Assembly: GCF_040183065.1 (NCBI RefSeq)
Contig: NC_091131.1
Span: 16,990,800-17,054,799, forward strand
DNA from: Periplaneta americana
Taxonomy: Eukaryota > Arthropoda > Insecta > Blattodea > Blattidae
Direction of reading: 5' to 3'
DNA: 64,000 bases
Below are positions 28,559-38,785 of this stretch, one piece after another. The notes beneath the pieces are model-generated. The model was not told the DNA's origin and did not search any database. It saw nothing but the letters and a program-made list of their open reading frames with translations. A program made the translations under genes and the position numbers. The stretch's first letter is position 1, and each line of letters starts with the position of its first letter.

Positions 28559-29108
28559 CCCCGCTTTTTTTTCATCATGTGCTACAAATCAGATCATCAT
28601 CGGGGCTTGCAGCCCCGATACCCCGCTTTTTTCATCATGTGCTACATGTCGGATCATCATCGGGGCTTGCAGCCCCGATACCCCGCTAATTCCATCATGT
28701 GCTACACGTCAGATCATCATCGGGGCTTGCAGCCCCGATATCCCGCTTTTTTCATCATGTGCTACATGTCGGATCATCATCGGGGCTTGCAGCCCCGATA
28801 CCCCGCTTTCTACGTCATGTGTTACACGTCGGATCATCATCGGGGCTTGCAACCCCGATATCCCGCTTTCTACGTCATGTGTTACACGTCGGATCATCAT
28901 CGGGGCTTGCAGCCCCGATACCCCGCTTTTTACATCATGTGCTACACATCGGATCATCATCGGGGCTTGGAGCCCCGATACCCTGCTTTTTACATCATGT
29001 GCTACACGTCGGATCATCATCGAGGCTTGTAGCCCCGATACCCCGCTTTTTACATCATGTGCTACACGTAGGATCATCATCAGGGCTTGCAGCCCCAATA
29101 CCCCGCTT
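28559..29108. repeat. 60-bp tandem array, nine units, each with a 9-bp-arm hairpin
   Basis: Nine near-identical 60-bp units beginning CCCCGCTTT. Each contains ATCGGGGCTTGCAGCCCCGA plus T, a perfect inverted repeat with 9-bp arms and a 3-nt loop in most units, preceded by GGATCATC. Because 60 is a multiple of three and the unit lacks stops, long frames stay open on both strands (for example a 244-codon frame ending at 29240 through the copy-2 exon). These are explained by the periodicity and are not annotated as genes. Substitutions in the arms of later units are not compensatory. Confidence 0.93.
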
Positions 29109-29150
29109 GCTACGTGCAAAACAATTATATTATATTATTACCCATTTCAG

Positions 29151-29240
29151 CGAGTACTGACGACCACTGCAAAATACGATAATTTGGTCCAGGGAGCATT
29201 CTCTTATGGCACAAGGATGATTTATGTAACATGTTTCTAA
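29151..29240 (+). CDS. Candidate terminal exon, copy 2 of 3
   Basis: Same sequence as the exon at 28253 with V to A and F to Y replacements, directly after the 60-bp array and after a CATTTCAG acceptor-like site. If copy 1 is a real exon, this is a duplicated alternative last exon; otherwise it is repeat DNA. Confidence 0.35.
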   Translation, partial: RVLTTTAKYDNLVQGAFSYGTRMIYVTCF

Positions 29241-29282
29241 ATGCTACGTACAACATTATTTTATTATATTATTATTACCCAT

Positions 29283-29522
29283 TTCAGCGAGTACTGACGA
29301 CCACTGCAAAATACGATAATTTGGTCCAGGGAGCATTCTCTTTTGGCACAAGGATGATTTATGTGACATGTTTCTAAATTATTAGTCTTTTAAATACCGG
29401 TACATTCTTTAATAAATTACTGAAAAACAAATGTAAATACATAGGATGTGGAGTGAGTACGAAATTATTATTATTTTTTATTTTTTGGCGCATCATTTTT
29501 ACGTAAATAACGACAAATAAAA
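29283..29522 (+). repeat. Exon-bearing direct repeat, right copy (with exon copy 3 at 29288-29377)
   Basis: Includes the acceptor-like site, the 90-bp exon with TAA, TTAGTCTTTTAAATACCGG and the GGCGCATCATTTTTACG tail, differing slightly from the left copy by a T-rich expansion near 29470. Confidence 0.8.
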
Positions 29523-30290
29523 ACTAACATGCCACATAACATTATTTTAAGAAATACAAGAAACAAGCATGAACGATATTCACCATTCTTAATGATCTTG
29601 GGATAGAAAAAAAACCGTATGGAATAGAAATTACATACAAATGTGCGTGTAATAAACAATAAGCAAACCATCTTCGATTAATAATTCCAAAACAACGTGA
29701 ATATAGCGTGCATTGTGTAGGAAAATAATTTCTTATAAGTTGCTCCCAATGTGCATCATTGTTAACTTATGAAAACAAATGAAAATTAAAATGGCATATA
29801 AACACTATTTGAAGAAAGATAGGAGATATTAAGTAATATTCATCGTTCTTAATGACCTTCGGATGGAAAATAACAATGAAATATGTATAAAATAGAAATT
29901 ACATACAGGTGAGCATATAAAAAACAGTAAGTAGAATTATTTATTTGATTAATAAGCTTAAATTACTCCAGGTTTAGTGTGTTGTGTAACAATAGACAAT
30001 GGAATCGTTCGCAGAAGTGAACTATAAATGATGTGAATCGTTCAGTGCATCCATCTTGTTGTGTAACAATACCCTAGAAGTGAACTATAAACGATGTGAA
30101 TCGTTCAGCGACGACTTCTTACAAATAACCGAGAGCCGTAAGGTAAAAGAACCAATGTTTTCTGAAAAGAGTCACGTTACCCGAGGGAGGGGCATCCTTG
30201 CCGTGTCGTTACGTTGATGAGTACATGCCGTACCGAGCAGTTCCAAAGGCAGACTTGGGGGATGTAAGGTTCAAGATAACTTGCAATGAC
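29523..30290. other. No recognised gene; local repeats and an inverted exon fragment
   Basis: AT-rich. It holds two direct copies of GAAGTGAACTATAAA followed by GATGTGAATCGTTCAG (about 30015 and 30070). From 30087 to 30150 there is an inverted, ~85-90% similar copy of the candidate exon region at about 27915-27975. Nothing else was identified. Confidence 0.6.
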
Positions 30291-30452
30291 AGTATTCCGC
30301 CAATATTCTCGCAGCCATAACTACGCCGTATGTGCAGTGAGAACAAATCTGATAAGTGCGGCGAATAGAGCTCCTCGAAGTCTATCTGTTGTGTAAAGGA
30401 CAACACTTTACTCCAAGGCATATGGAGGTAGAGGCAGGCAAAGTTTCCGAAT
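30290..30452. repeat. Isolated relic of the satellite monomer
   Basis: TATTCCGCCAATATTCTCGC, CAGTGAGAACAAA, GAATAGAGCTCCTCGAAG, CTATCTGTTGTGTAAAGGAC and GGAGGTAGAGGCAGGCAAA follow the monomer order, with about one quarter of positions changed. It abuts the RTE LINE copy directly. Confidence 0.75.
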
Positions 30453-31707
30453 GTTCATTGTCACCCTCACATAAGCCCGCCATTGGTCCCTATCCTGAGC
30501 AAGATTAATCCAGTCTCTACCATCATATCCCACCTCCCTCAAATCCATTTTAATATTATCTTCCCATCTACGTCTCGGCCTCCCCAAAGGTCTTTTTCCC
30601 CCGGCCTCCCAACTAACACTCCATATGCATTTCTGGATTCGCCCATACATGCTACATGCCCTGCCCATCTCAAACGTCTGGATTTAATGTTCCTAATTAC
30701 GTAAGGTGAAGAATACAATGCGTGTAGTTCTGCGTTGTGTAACTTTCTCCATTCTCCTGTAACTTCATCCCTCTTAAGGCTGGTTCACAATAAACCGGGA
30801 ATGGAAACGACAACGAGAACGAGAACGGAAATATTGTTAAAATAAATGCATTTAAATGTGAGCATTCACAATAGTTAGTTGTGAATTCTCACATTTAGAT
30901 ACATTTATTTTAATAATATTTCCATTCTCGTTGTCGATTCCTTTCCCGGTTTATTGTGAATCAGCCTTTAGCCCCAAATATTTTCCTAAGAACCTTATGC
31001 TCAAACACCCTTAATCTCTGTTCCTCTCTCAAAGTGAGAGTCCAAGTTTCACAACTATAAAGAACAACCAGTAATATAACTGTTTTATAAATTCTAACTT
31101 TCAGATTTTTTGACAGCAGACTAGATGACAAAAGCTTCTCATCCAAATAATAACAGCCATTTCCCACATTTATTCTGCGTTTAATTTCCTCCCGAGTGTC
31201 ATTTATATTTGTTACTGTTGCTCCAAGATATTTTAATTTTTCCACCTCTTCGAAGGATAAATCTCCAATTTTTATAGTTCCATTTCGTACTATATTCTGG
31301 TCACGAGACATAGTCATATACTTAGTCGGGATTTACTTCCAACCCTATCTCTTTACTTGCTTCAAGTAGAATTTCAGTGTTTTCCCTAATCGTTTGTGGA
31401 TTTTCTGCTAACATATTCACGTCATCCACATAGACAAGAAGCTGATGTAACCCGTTCAATTCTAAACCCTCTCTATTATCCTGAACTTTCCTAATGGCAT
31501 ATTCTAGAGCGAAGTTAAAAAGTAGAGGTGACAATGCATCTCCCTGCTTTAGCCCATAGTGAATTGGAAAAGCATCAGATAGAAACTGGCCTATACGGAC
31601 TCTGCTGTAAGTTTCGCTAAGACACATTTTAATTAATCGAACTAGTTTCTTGGGAATACCAAATTCAATAAGAATATCATATAAAACAGTATCATCTATT
31701 GAAAAGT
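30453..31707 (-). mobile_element. 5'-truncated RTE-type LINE, copy 1, with a nested MITE
   Basis: Minus-strand pieces encode part of a reverse transcriptase and its C-terminal domain. They show [20 protein letters not shown] (fingers/palm), [11 protein letters not shown] (the YxDD catalytic box), EKLKYLGATVTN, YSCETWTLTLREEQRL and GRPRRRWEDNIKMDLREVGY. The order matches RTE/BovB-type ORF2. The frame shifts near 31320, and the endonuclease half is missing, as expected after incomplete target-primed reverse transcription. The (TAAG)n tail seen in the copy at 39331 is absent here. Confidence 0.88.
30777..30967. mobile_element. PIF/Harbinger-like foldback MITE, 191 bp, TTA duplication
   Basis: Begins AGGCTGGTTCACAATAAACC and ends with the inverse of AGGCTGATTCACAATAAACC. 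The whole element is a long imperfect palindrome around CACAATAGTTAGTTGTG. It is flanked by TTA on both sides (30774-30776 and 30968-30970), the TWA duplication of PIF/Harbinger elements. The homologous LINE copy at ~39690 reads CCCTCTTAGCCCC with no insert, a natural empty site. Confidence 0.95.
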
Positions 31708-32175
31708 AGTGGAACTATTTCAAAGTTCGTCAATTTGTTGTATCTTTAGTTCTGACTTAGCCTCTGTTTAAAAAGAAAATTCTGAATCAACGCCAGTGCA
31801 TGACTATTAAAAAAATCTCCAATTAAGTAGAATCATATTTCAAAACGTGTTTTGTCCATTCTTAAAAAGTTTAACATGCAGCATATTTTCAACTTTCTAT
31901 GAATGCAGAATTCAAATCTGCAACGATGACATAAGAAAACGAGTTTCCTCCCATTTTAATATGATATTAAAAAGCAAGTATTGGACAAGCAGACCAGATT
32001 TTTTCACTTCATAGAAAAAAATACAAAGATGTAGAAAACTTATTTTAACGATGCTCCTCAAATGAGGACAAACATTTAGAATCACCGCGTATGTATCTTT
32101 CCAAAACAATCATAACGAAATAACCAAAATAATCATGGCCACCACCTCAATGCTGATTGATAACATCCTACTCAC
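31708..32175. other. No recognised gene; start of a dispersed repeat
   Basis: TTTCAAAGTTCGTCAATTTG with the following TATCTTTAGTTCTGACTTA (31714-31760) recurs, with a ~100-bp insertion, at 48890-49045. The rest is AT-rich DNA with no supported feature. Confidence 0.6.
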
Positions 32176-32353
32176 CTTCTCCCCGCTCTAGCAGTCTGGT
32201 GTTGAACTCCAGAGGGCAGCAAATGCAGGTCTTGTCCTGCAGTCAGAGGGTCTGCAGACAACGTGCCACACCATTCATAGCCTCCATTTGAAGCATCCTC
32301 TCTTCTATGACAGCCACAGAGCTCATCTTGCTTTCATATTGCCGGTATGTCTT
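32176..32353 (-). CDS. Candidate host coding exon with one in-frame TGA
   Basis: On the minus strand, TTTTACAG precedes and GTGAGT follows a 178-bp segment. It encodes KTYRQYESKMSSVAVIEER, then MLQMEAMNGVARCLQTL, a TGA, and LQDKTCICCPLEFNTRLLER in the same frame. Splice signals and GC content unlike the AT-rich surroundings argue for a real exon. The TGA is followed by CTG and could be a CpG-decay mutation (CGA to TGA), a pseudogene mark, a true end, or readthrough. I do not recognise the protein; the Cys cluster and coiled N-terminal helix are the only visible features. Confidence 0.4.
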
Positions 32354-32759
32354 CTGTAAAATGACGGTGAAAACATGGTTTACTCGACAACATCTGTTCT
32401 CAGTAAAAGGATTCAGTGGAAACACGCATAATTATAAAAGAAGCAAGTTTGTCATTTGCTTAAGAATGCCTTTACACTGTTTACTTTACATTAATATTCT
32501 CATTATAGAAATAGAAATATATATATTCTCCCTGTAACATAGTCCTAGCAAGCTTATATTAAATTAATTTTCATCATTTTACTAGCTATCTCAAATATTA
32601 AATTAATTATAATTCATTGAATTAAATTAGCTCATAAATTACTACTTTACCTTAAAGATTTATCTAAATTTAAATAAATGTGTAGTGAAGATTATTGCTG
32701 GAGAACCTTTTAAGTGTAATGAAAATATTTGTAATTTAAATTTATGTATTGTATTGATT

Positions 32760-32845
32760 AAGGCTGGTTGAGTGGAAGAGAAGGCCTTATGGCCTTAACT
32801 CTGCCAGCGAAAATAAAACATTATTATTATTATTATTATTATTAC
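32760..32845 (+). mobile_element. LINE 3' end with (ATT)n tail
   Basis: AGGCTGGTTGAGTGGAAG, GGCCTTATGGCCTTAACTC and TGCCAGCGAAAATAAAACATT end in an ATT microsatellite. From memory this is a common 3' terminal sequence of insect non-LTR elements. No coding part was seen upstream, so only the tail region is claimed. Confidence 0.5.
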
Positions 32846-33113
32846 CAGTGGCTGTTTCTCGGGGGAGGGAAGGGAGGAACGTCCTCCTCACATTTTTCTT
32901 CTTTTGAAAGTAAATACCAAATGAAATATATGCCTTGAAATTCGAGGAAGATTCGATAATTTTTAAGTTCACAGCTATAAGAAAACCTCGGTTGATCGAG
33001 TTTTAAACCACGTGCACTCATGTGCTGCTAGAAAACTGTGAGAAGGATGCGAGATTGTTTGTGTGGAGGAAAGTCAATCCTTTCCTCCTTTACTGCAGTT
33101 AACACACATACCG

Positions 33114-34201
33114 TGGTAAGAATAAACATGAGTATATAGTATATACTGGACTTTTTTTAGTATATACTCTTCTTAATAAGAATAAAAACATTTGAGTACC
33201 TACTCATTTTTGATTACATACTCATAACATGGAAGCATAGTAGAATATACTCAAGTGTCCATCTTGTACAGAATATATACTCATGCTTGATAAGAATAAA
33301 AGCTAGTATATTCTCATATTTATAAGTTCGTTCTCATGTTATTCTGAGTATGGTTTGTAGCAGGCTCAATTCTGAATATTTGTTGATTTGTGTTCAGTTT
33401 AAAGTTAAATAAAAAAAAAATGGCAGAATTTATGAACGATGTAGTACCTCACGGAAAAAATACAGAAAAAGACGTGAACTTCAGAAGTCTTTAACGCTTC
33501 ACAAAAGCGAATGTGAAAAAAGGTTAAACACGTATTTGTTATTCATAAAAAAACATAACCTATAAAAATATGAACGGCTATCAAATTATAAGGTTAGATT
33601 GTATTGTTAAATATAATTAACAATTACAGTTTATTTTGTAAAATTTGAATTGCAATATATATATATAACTCTCTATAATAAAAAATAGAATTAGCATAAC
33701 TGGAATTCTAGAAATGGATTGTAATCTCTATCCAACATCCCGTAATGACGATTTCCCAGTGCTATTTTCTTGTTTCCTGTTTATTAACGTCACTTATCTT
33801 ATTCTCTCTCTCTTTCATGTTTATATATTTATTCATTTATTTACTTATTTATTTGTTTATTTAATTAATTAATTAATTAGTTTATTTATTTACTTATTTA
33901 TTTATTTATTTATAAAAAGCAAAACACAAACTACTACAGTATGCGGATAGCATGTGAAAGTCTATAAAAAAAAACTGAGCATCACGGTGCAATGTGGTCA
34001 AAGAGGATAGGTAACACAAGTACATACTAACTTTTAAACGATCAAGAAGGCTGTAGAGATGAGTATATATTCGGGTTAGGTAGAATGTCTTTATTCTTAT
34101 GAATATGAGTATGTTCTAGTGGTTACGAGTATATAATCACAGGAAGTGCTCATACTCAAAAGTATAAACCTTGAGAAAGTACTTAAGCTTTATTCTTACT
34201 A
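33114..34201. mobile_element. Non-autonomous TIR element rich in GAGTATAT motifs
   Basis: Left end TGGTAAGAATAAA and right end, inverted, TAGTAAGAATAAA form a 13-bp inverted repeat with one mismatch. Both flanks inside are full of ATGAGTATAT/AGTATATACTC motifs in opposite orientation (33125-33300, 34055-34165). No clear target duplication was found. A (TTTA)n tract lies at about 33825-33912. Superfamily unknown. Confidence 0.5.
33825..33915. repeat. (TTTA)n / (AATT)n microsatellite
   Basis: Imperfect run of TTTA with an embedded TTAATTAATTAATTAATTAG block. Confidence 0.9.
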
Positions 34202-35280
34202 CCCATAGACAACAACGCACTAGCGTCGAGAGACAGAAGCAGAGTTTTAAAGCAAGAAAATGAACGGCTAGGGAGGAGATCCTCCTCTGAATCAGCGCAT
34301 GGGCAGGAAATATAGAAACCAACTGGTCATGCAGCAAGCTCGCTAGCGCTGCCATCTAACGATGTTGCATTCAACCAGACTATAACACATCTAGGAGGAG
34401 ACACAATAAAAACAGTTTTAACGCAAAGCTATGAAAGACACCATATAAACTTTTTTTTCAATTATAAAACAAAATATATTATTCATTGCACTTTATATAA
34501 GCTACTACTCATGGTTTGAAACTTTCGAGGATATCTGAAAGTTGAAGTTAGATTTATATGAAACAAAGAGGAAGTAGTTCTACGTTAGTATTGCAGATCT
34601 TTTTGGCCCCTGAAATTCACTTCCATTCATTGTCTACTAGACAGGACAACAGCCAAGTTGTCAGTTTTGTACAAATATATTTGAAATTGAAAGTACTCCA
34701 AACTACATTATTTTAACATAAAAAATTAATCGGCCACCGGCAGCTTTGAACAATAATAGTAATATGACTTTACAAGAACTGACATTCTTCAAAAACATGT
34801 GATACTGAACTTGTAAAATGTATATGTGGCAACATAGACCACGTGAATGGGTGCAGTGTTCTCGCTTTCCTAACAGATTATTTCCCATTCCCACTTCCGT
34901 AAAACGGTTCAGGTTGTGTTAGTAGCTAGTCTCTTCCAACACGTGTGATGCTGTAGTGTGCGCGAAAAATGCTACGAGTTTGTGAATTCCCTTGTAATTG
35001 TTAATTTGTGCAATTATCCAACAATGAATGGAAGTCAAAACATTTTGGACAATTTAGGAAACTCAGTTTACAAGAACAGATTATTTCTATACAAAAGAGA
35101 AGGCCAACCCGAACACTATCTGGTCTTACATGTATGCATGTAGGCTAATTTGTAGCATGTTTCTCTCAAGAATGTGTCATTTTGCGCTGTTAACTTCTTT
35201 CCTCCTCTTAAGAAATATGCAGGAGCCGCCACTGCTGTTTACTCGAACACAGCTATAAACTTGTCTCGAAAGTTATTTCG
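34202..35280. other. No supported gene; possible right end of a decayed hAT
   Basis: CAGGAGCCGCCACTGCTG at ~35221-35238 resembles a hAT right end (inverse of CAGTGGCGGCTCCTG). CAGTGGCTGTTTCTC at ~32847 could be its mate, with the element at 33114-34201 nested inside. The 8-bp flanks do not match (ATTATTAC against CTGTTTAC), so this pairing is only tentative. Confidence 0.3.
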
Positions 35281-35520
35281 AAGAAAATAAACAAAGTCTA
35301 TAAATAAGTTGAGCCTATACTTCCATATCTTACAATGTTAATATTCCTCAATTTTGGGTGCATTTTTCTCATTAGTTATAAAAGATACAAATATAGAAAA
35401 AATAGGGCATACCTAACATAATCTTTATGTATAAAACCGGCTAAATAAATTTACAATTGCACTGAGCGGTAGGCAAAAAAATTTGTTTGTTGATAGCAGT
35501 TTTCGCATTAAAAATTGCTA
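35281..35520 (+). repeat. ~230-bp diverged direct repeat, copy A
   Basis: CATATCTTACAATGTTAAT through GTTATAAAAGATACAAAT, GGCTAAATAAATTTACAATT and CACTGAGCGGT aligns at roughly 70% with 36695-36905, in the same orientation. It precedes the RNase H LINE fragment. Nature unknown; neither copy shows recognisable transposon ends. Confidence 0.65.
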
Positions 35521-35524
35521 CAAA

Positions 35525-36460
35525 TTACATTTTTATTTTGGGTATACCCAATCTCCAACCTCTAATGCTTGCACAAAACCCACTTCAGATAGATATAATT
35601 CAATCAGAAACAGACCTCCTAGAACAAATCACGAAAAGCCAACACATTAAAGAAAATTTAAAACAATTGGCCCTTGAAACTGTCAACATCAGATATCCGG
35701 AAGACTATTGGATAAGAATTTGTACCGATGGCTCAAAAACCGACCCTCAAGGAAATGTAGGAGCTGGTATTTTTAGCAATCTTTTTTGCTTCTATCTCCC
35801 AGTTGGTTATAATCTATCTGCATATGATGGAGAAATTGAAGCTATACATGTTGCCTTAAATCAACTTTTACTCCATATGGATAAATTCACAAACGCTATC
35901 ATCCTCTCGGACTCAAAAGCAGCCATTTTGTCCATAAATAAAACTGACCACCCCTACACAGAACAAATCAATAATTGTCAAAAAATACTTGCAACTTTAA
36001 AAGAACGTGGCAAAACAGTTGTGTTACAATGGATCCCAGGACATTGTAATCTACATGGGAATGAACAGGCTGACACATTAGATAAGAAGGGTGCCAATCT
36101 CAAAATAAACCCACGGAAACCTTTGTCATTTAGCTCAGTAAAACAATATATCAAGCAACTACAAAAAAATAATCACCAACAAGAATTGGACATAAATATT
36201 TCGCAACAACGTAGGAAATTACTGAAGGATATACCTCCTGAACCCAGAAGACTGGCAGTTGCAAGCTTTCGTCTTAACACTGAACATGACATCCTGGGTA
36301 AACACCTCAATCGTCTTGGCATCCTTCCATCAGCATCCTGCATTTTGTGCCATCAACAGGAAGACATGGATAGACAACATCTTGCAAAATGCCTGCTCTG
36401 AAATCCTCCAAGGAAGTCGACCGCTACTGGGAAGCCAGAGCCCGAATGTTTTTAATTACT
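35525..36460 (+). mobile_element. LINE fragment with RNase H domain (I/Nimb-like)
   Basis: A 290-codon frame encodes the C-terminal part of a non-LTR polyprotein. RNase H motifs are in order: CTDGSKTD, the glutamate of YDGEIEAIH, LSDSKAAI and GNEQADTL, plus WIPGHC. A C-terminal zinc-knuckle-like CILCHQQEDMDRQHLAKC follows. After AKC the frame slips, and KSSKEVDRYWEARARMF continues in another frame before a stop. Reverse transcriptase is absent, so the copy is 5'-truncated. RNase H in this position is typical of the I group of LINEs. Confidence 0.85.
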
Positions 36461-36694
36461 TAATCCGTAGTTTTGTTCACCACTTTCTTGGTTTTCGCTC
36501 AGTCAATGATAGTAAATATCAAATAAATATTTTTATTTTTGCCGAAGATATAAATAATTTTAATTTTTTTAGTCTACTGTGTAAAATTCCATCACATCGA
36601 CATTGTACAATAATTTCAGCCTTCTGGATACAATATTTCCAGAGAAAAGTGCATAAATGTCACAAAAATAAGAAAGTACAGAAAAATTATGTTA

Positions 36695-36905
36695 ATGTTT
36701 TCATATCTTACAGGGTTAAATTCATCAAATTTCTGTGCACGTTTCTTAGAAGTTATAAAAGATACAAATGTAGAAAAAAAATAGGATGTATGTAACACAC
36801 CTTTATGTATACAACTGGCTAAATAAATTTAAAATTCCACTGAGCAGTTGGGGAAAAAAAATTCATTGATAACATTTTTTACATTAAGAATTACTACAAT
36901 ATTTT
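36695..36905 (+). repeat. ~230-bp diverged direct repeat, copy B
   Basis: Counterpart of 35281-35520: CATATCTTACAGGGTTAAA, GTTATAAAAGATACAAATG, GGCTAAATAAATTTAAAATT, CACTGAGCAGTTGG. Confidence 0.65.
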
Positions 36906-37039
36906 TGCTGGAGATAGGGCTAAAAGCTGGCAATTAAAAGAAATAAAATCATATTATCATTTTACATACAAGGTGAGTCAGGAGGAAAGTTACATGGTGT
37001 GAGGGGTGATTTTGGACAAAAAAGTTTATATGAACATAT

Positions 37040-37273
37040 CACGGATGCTCGTGTAAAGGGGGTTAAGTCTGAATTGGTTAAACTGGAATAAGTACAGATT
37101 TGAACTATCCACAATTACTTTTCTCTTGTGTTAAAGGTGTTAAGTTATTCTTCCATCTATGATGCAGTTACAGTGCTCCATAGTTTGTAACAAAGGGGTT
37201 TTGTTCAGTACTAAAGGAGAGAAGTTTACATACCTTACAATTTGACTTAACCCCCTTTACACGATCACCCGCG
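37040..37273. mobile_element. MITE, 234 bp, in the left inverted repeat of the mariner element
   Basis: Ends CACGGATGCTCGTGTAAAGG and, inverted, CGCGGGTGATCGTGTAAAGG continue into GGGTTAAGTC on both sides, giving ~30-bp inverted repeats with three mismatches. ATAT flanks both ends (37036-37039, 37274-37277). Skipping the element restores homology to the opposite mariner repeat. Superfamily not assigned; a 4-bp duplication is not diagnostic. Confidence 0.85.
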
Positions 37274-37414
37274 ATATGCCCTATTCTTAACAGTATCTGA
37301 CATAGGCTACAGCTGTTTGAAAGTCACGGGCGTCAGACAATCTCATGTCCTTCATCAGCACTCACATGCTGATGCAACCAAACGACATTAGAATGCAGTA
37401 GAATCAATGAAACA

Positions 37415-38785
37415 TTTAGTTTAACTGACAAAATTCTGAAGGAAGTTAATAAAAAATTACAAGTTGGAGGGATTTTCTGTGATTTATCCAAAGCATTTGA
37501 CTGTATAAATCATAAAATGCTGCTAGATAAATTAGATTATTATGGAATTAAAGGTGTTGCACACCAATGGTTTCACTCATATCTCATAGATAGGAAACAG
37601 AAAGTTGAAATCAATACAACTATGAAATCTGCATCGACATGGGGAACTATTAATAATGGAATTCCTCCAGGATCTATATTAGGTCCCCTACTTTTTCTAG
37701 TGTTTATAAATGATCTTGCCCCCTTAATAAAAGATGTAGGTCATCCCATATTATTTGCAGATGACACAAGTATAGTAATTACAGCCAATAACTCCAACGC
37801 ATTCCAATCTTCAACAGAGGAAATTCTCTTCAAAATATGTGACTGGTTCTCAGCCAATAAATTAGTATTAAATTGTAACAAAACTAACATAATTCAATTT
37901 AAATCGTGTCCAAATTCAACGTCGCAAATTTCTAGCGCAATAATTAATAATAGGCCCCTATTAGAAACAACAACAACCAAATTTCTTGGCTTAAAAATCG
38001 ATAATGTGTTAAATTGGAAAAATCATATTAAAGAAATTACCCCCAAACTAAATTCAGCTTGTTTTGCTATTAGATCTATGCAAAAGATAGTAAATATCAA
38101 TACCTTAAAAACCATATACTTTGCATACTTGCACTCGGTAATGAGTTTTGGAATAATATTCTGGGGAAATTCCACAGATAGTAACAATATATTTCTATTA
38201 CAAAAAAGAGTAATCAGAATAATAGTAGGTGCCAAATCTAGGGAGTCGTGTAGGGGTATTTTAAAAAATCTACAAATAATGCCCATGGCTTGGCAGTATA
38301 TCTTTTCATTAATAATCTTCCTTGTATGTAATCGTGAAAACTTTGTAACTAATTCAACAGTTCATAGCATAAATACATGTCAAAAAATGACTTTCATACT
38401 CCATCGGCAAGTCTATCATGCTATCAAAAAGGAGTGCGTTATATGGCAGTAAAAATTTTTAATAGCCTCCCTATCGATATAAAAAATGAAACTCAAAACA
38501 TAAAATTACTTAGGGCCAAATTAAAGAAGTACCTAATTTCTCACGCCTTCTATTCTGTAGGTGAATTCATGACATTCAATAACACTTAATGAAATTGATA
38601 TTAAAACTGTGTGTTGTACTAGTAGACTATATTGTAAATCTCGTCTGTATATATTTCATCTAGACTGTGACTACAAATTAAGATTTTATAATAGTATTAA
38701 GTTTTTTGACTTGTTCCATATTCTAGCTGTAAGCATGTATGAATACCATGGAATGTTAATATATACAATCAATAGAATACTTATC
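37415..38785 (+). mobile_element. 5'-truncated Jockey/CR1-like LINE with reverse transcriptase
   Basis: Open from ~37417 to 38452. RT motifs appear in order: GIFCDLSKAFDCINHK (box A), GIPPGSILGPLLFLVF (box B), ILFADDTSIVI (the FADD catalytic box) and KFLGLKIDNVLNW. LQKRVIRIIVGAKSRESCRG and the tail YQKGVRYMAVKIFNSLP follow. The tail is read in the +1 frame, so one frameshift lies around 38380-38445; the conserved tail then runs to the stop near 38587. The endonuclease half is missing. The 3' UTR runs to the point where mariner transposase sequence resumes. Confidence 0.88.

Noticed and set aside
28559-29108. CRISPR array
   Set aside because: Whole 60-bp units are near identical with no unique spacers, there are no cas genes, and the surroundings are eukaryotic.
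28506-29240. 244-codon frame with 20-residue repeats as a repeat protein
   Set aside because: A 60-bp tandem unit without stops keeps several frames open on both strands; the peptide repeats are a by-product of the DNA period.
32847-35238. Complete hAT element bounded by CAGTGGC ends
   Set aside because: Only the outer few bases match and the 8-bp flanks differ (ATTATTAC, CTGTTTAC), so the ends may be unrelated.
35525-36460. RNase H domain as part of a retrovirus or LTR element
   Set aside because: No protease, integrase, paired terminal repeats or primer-binding site were seen. The domain order with a C-terminal zinc knuckle fits an I-type LINE.
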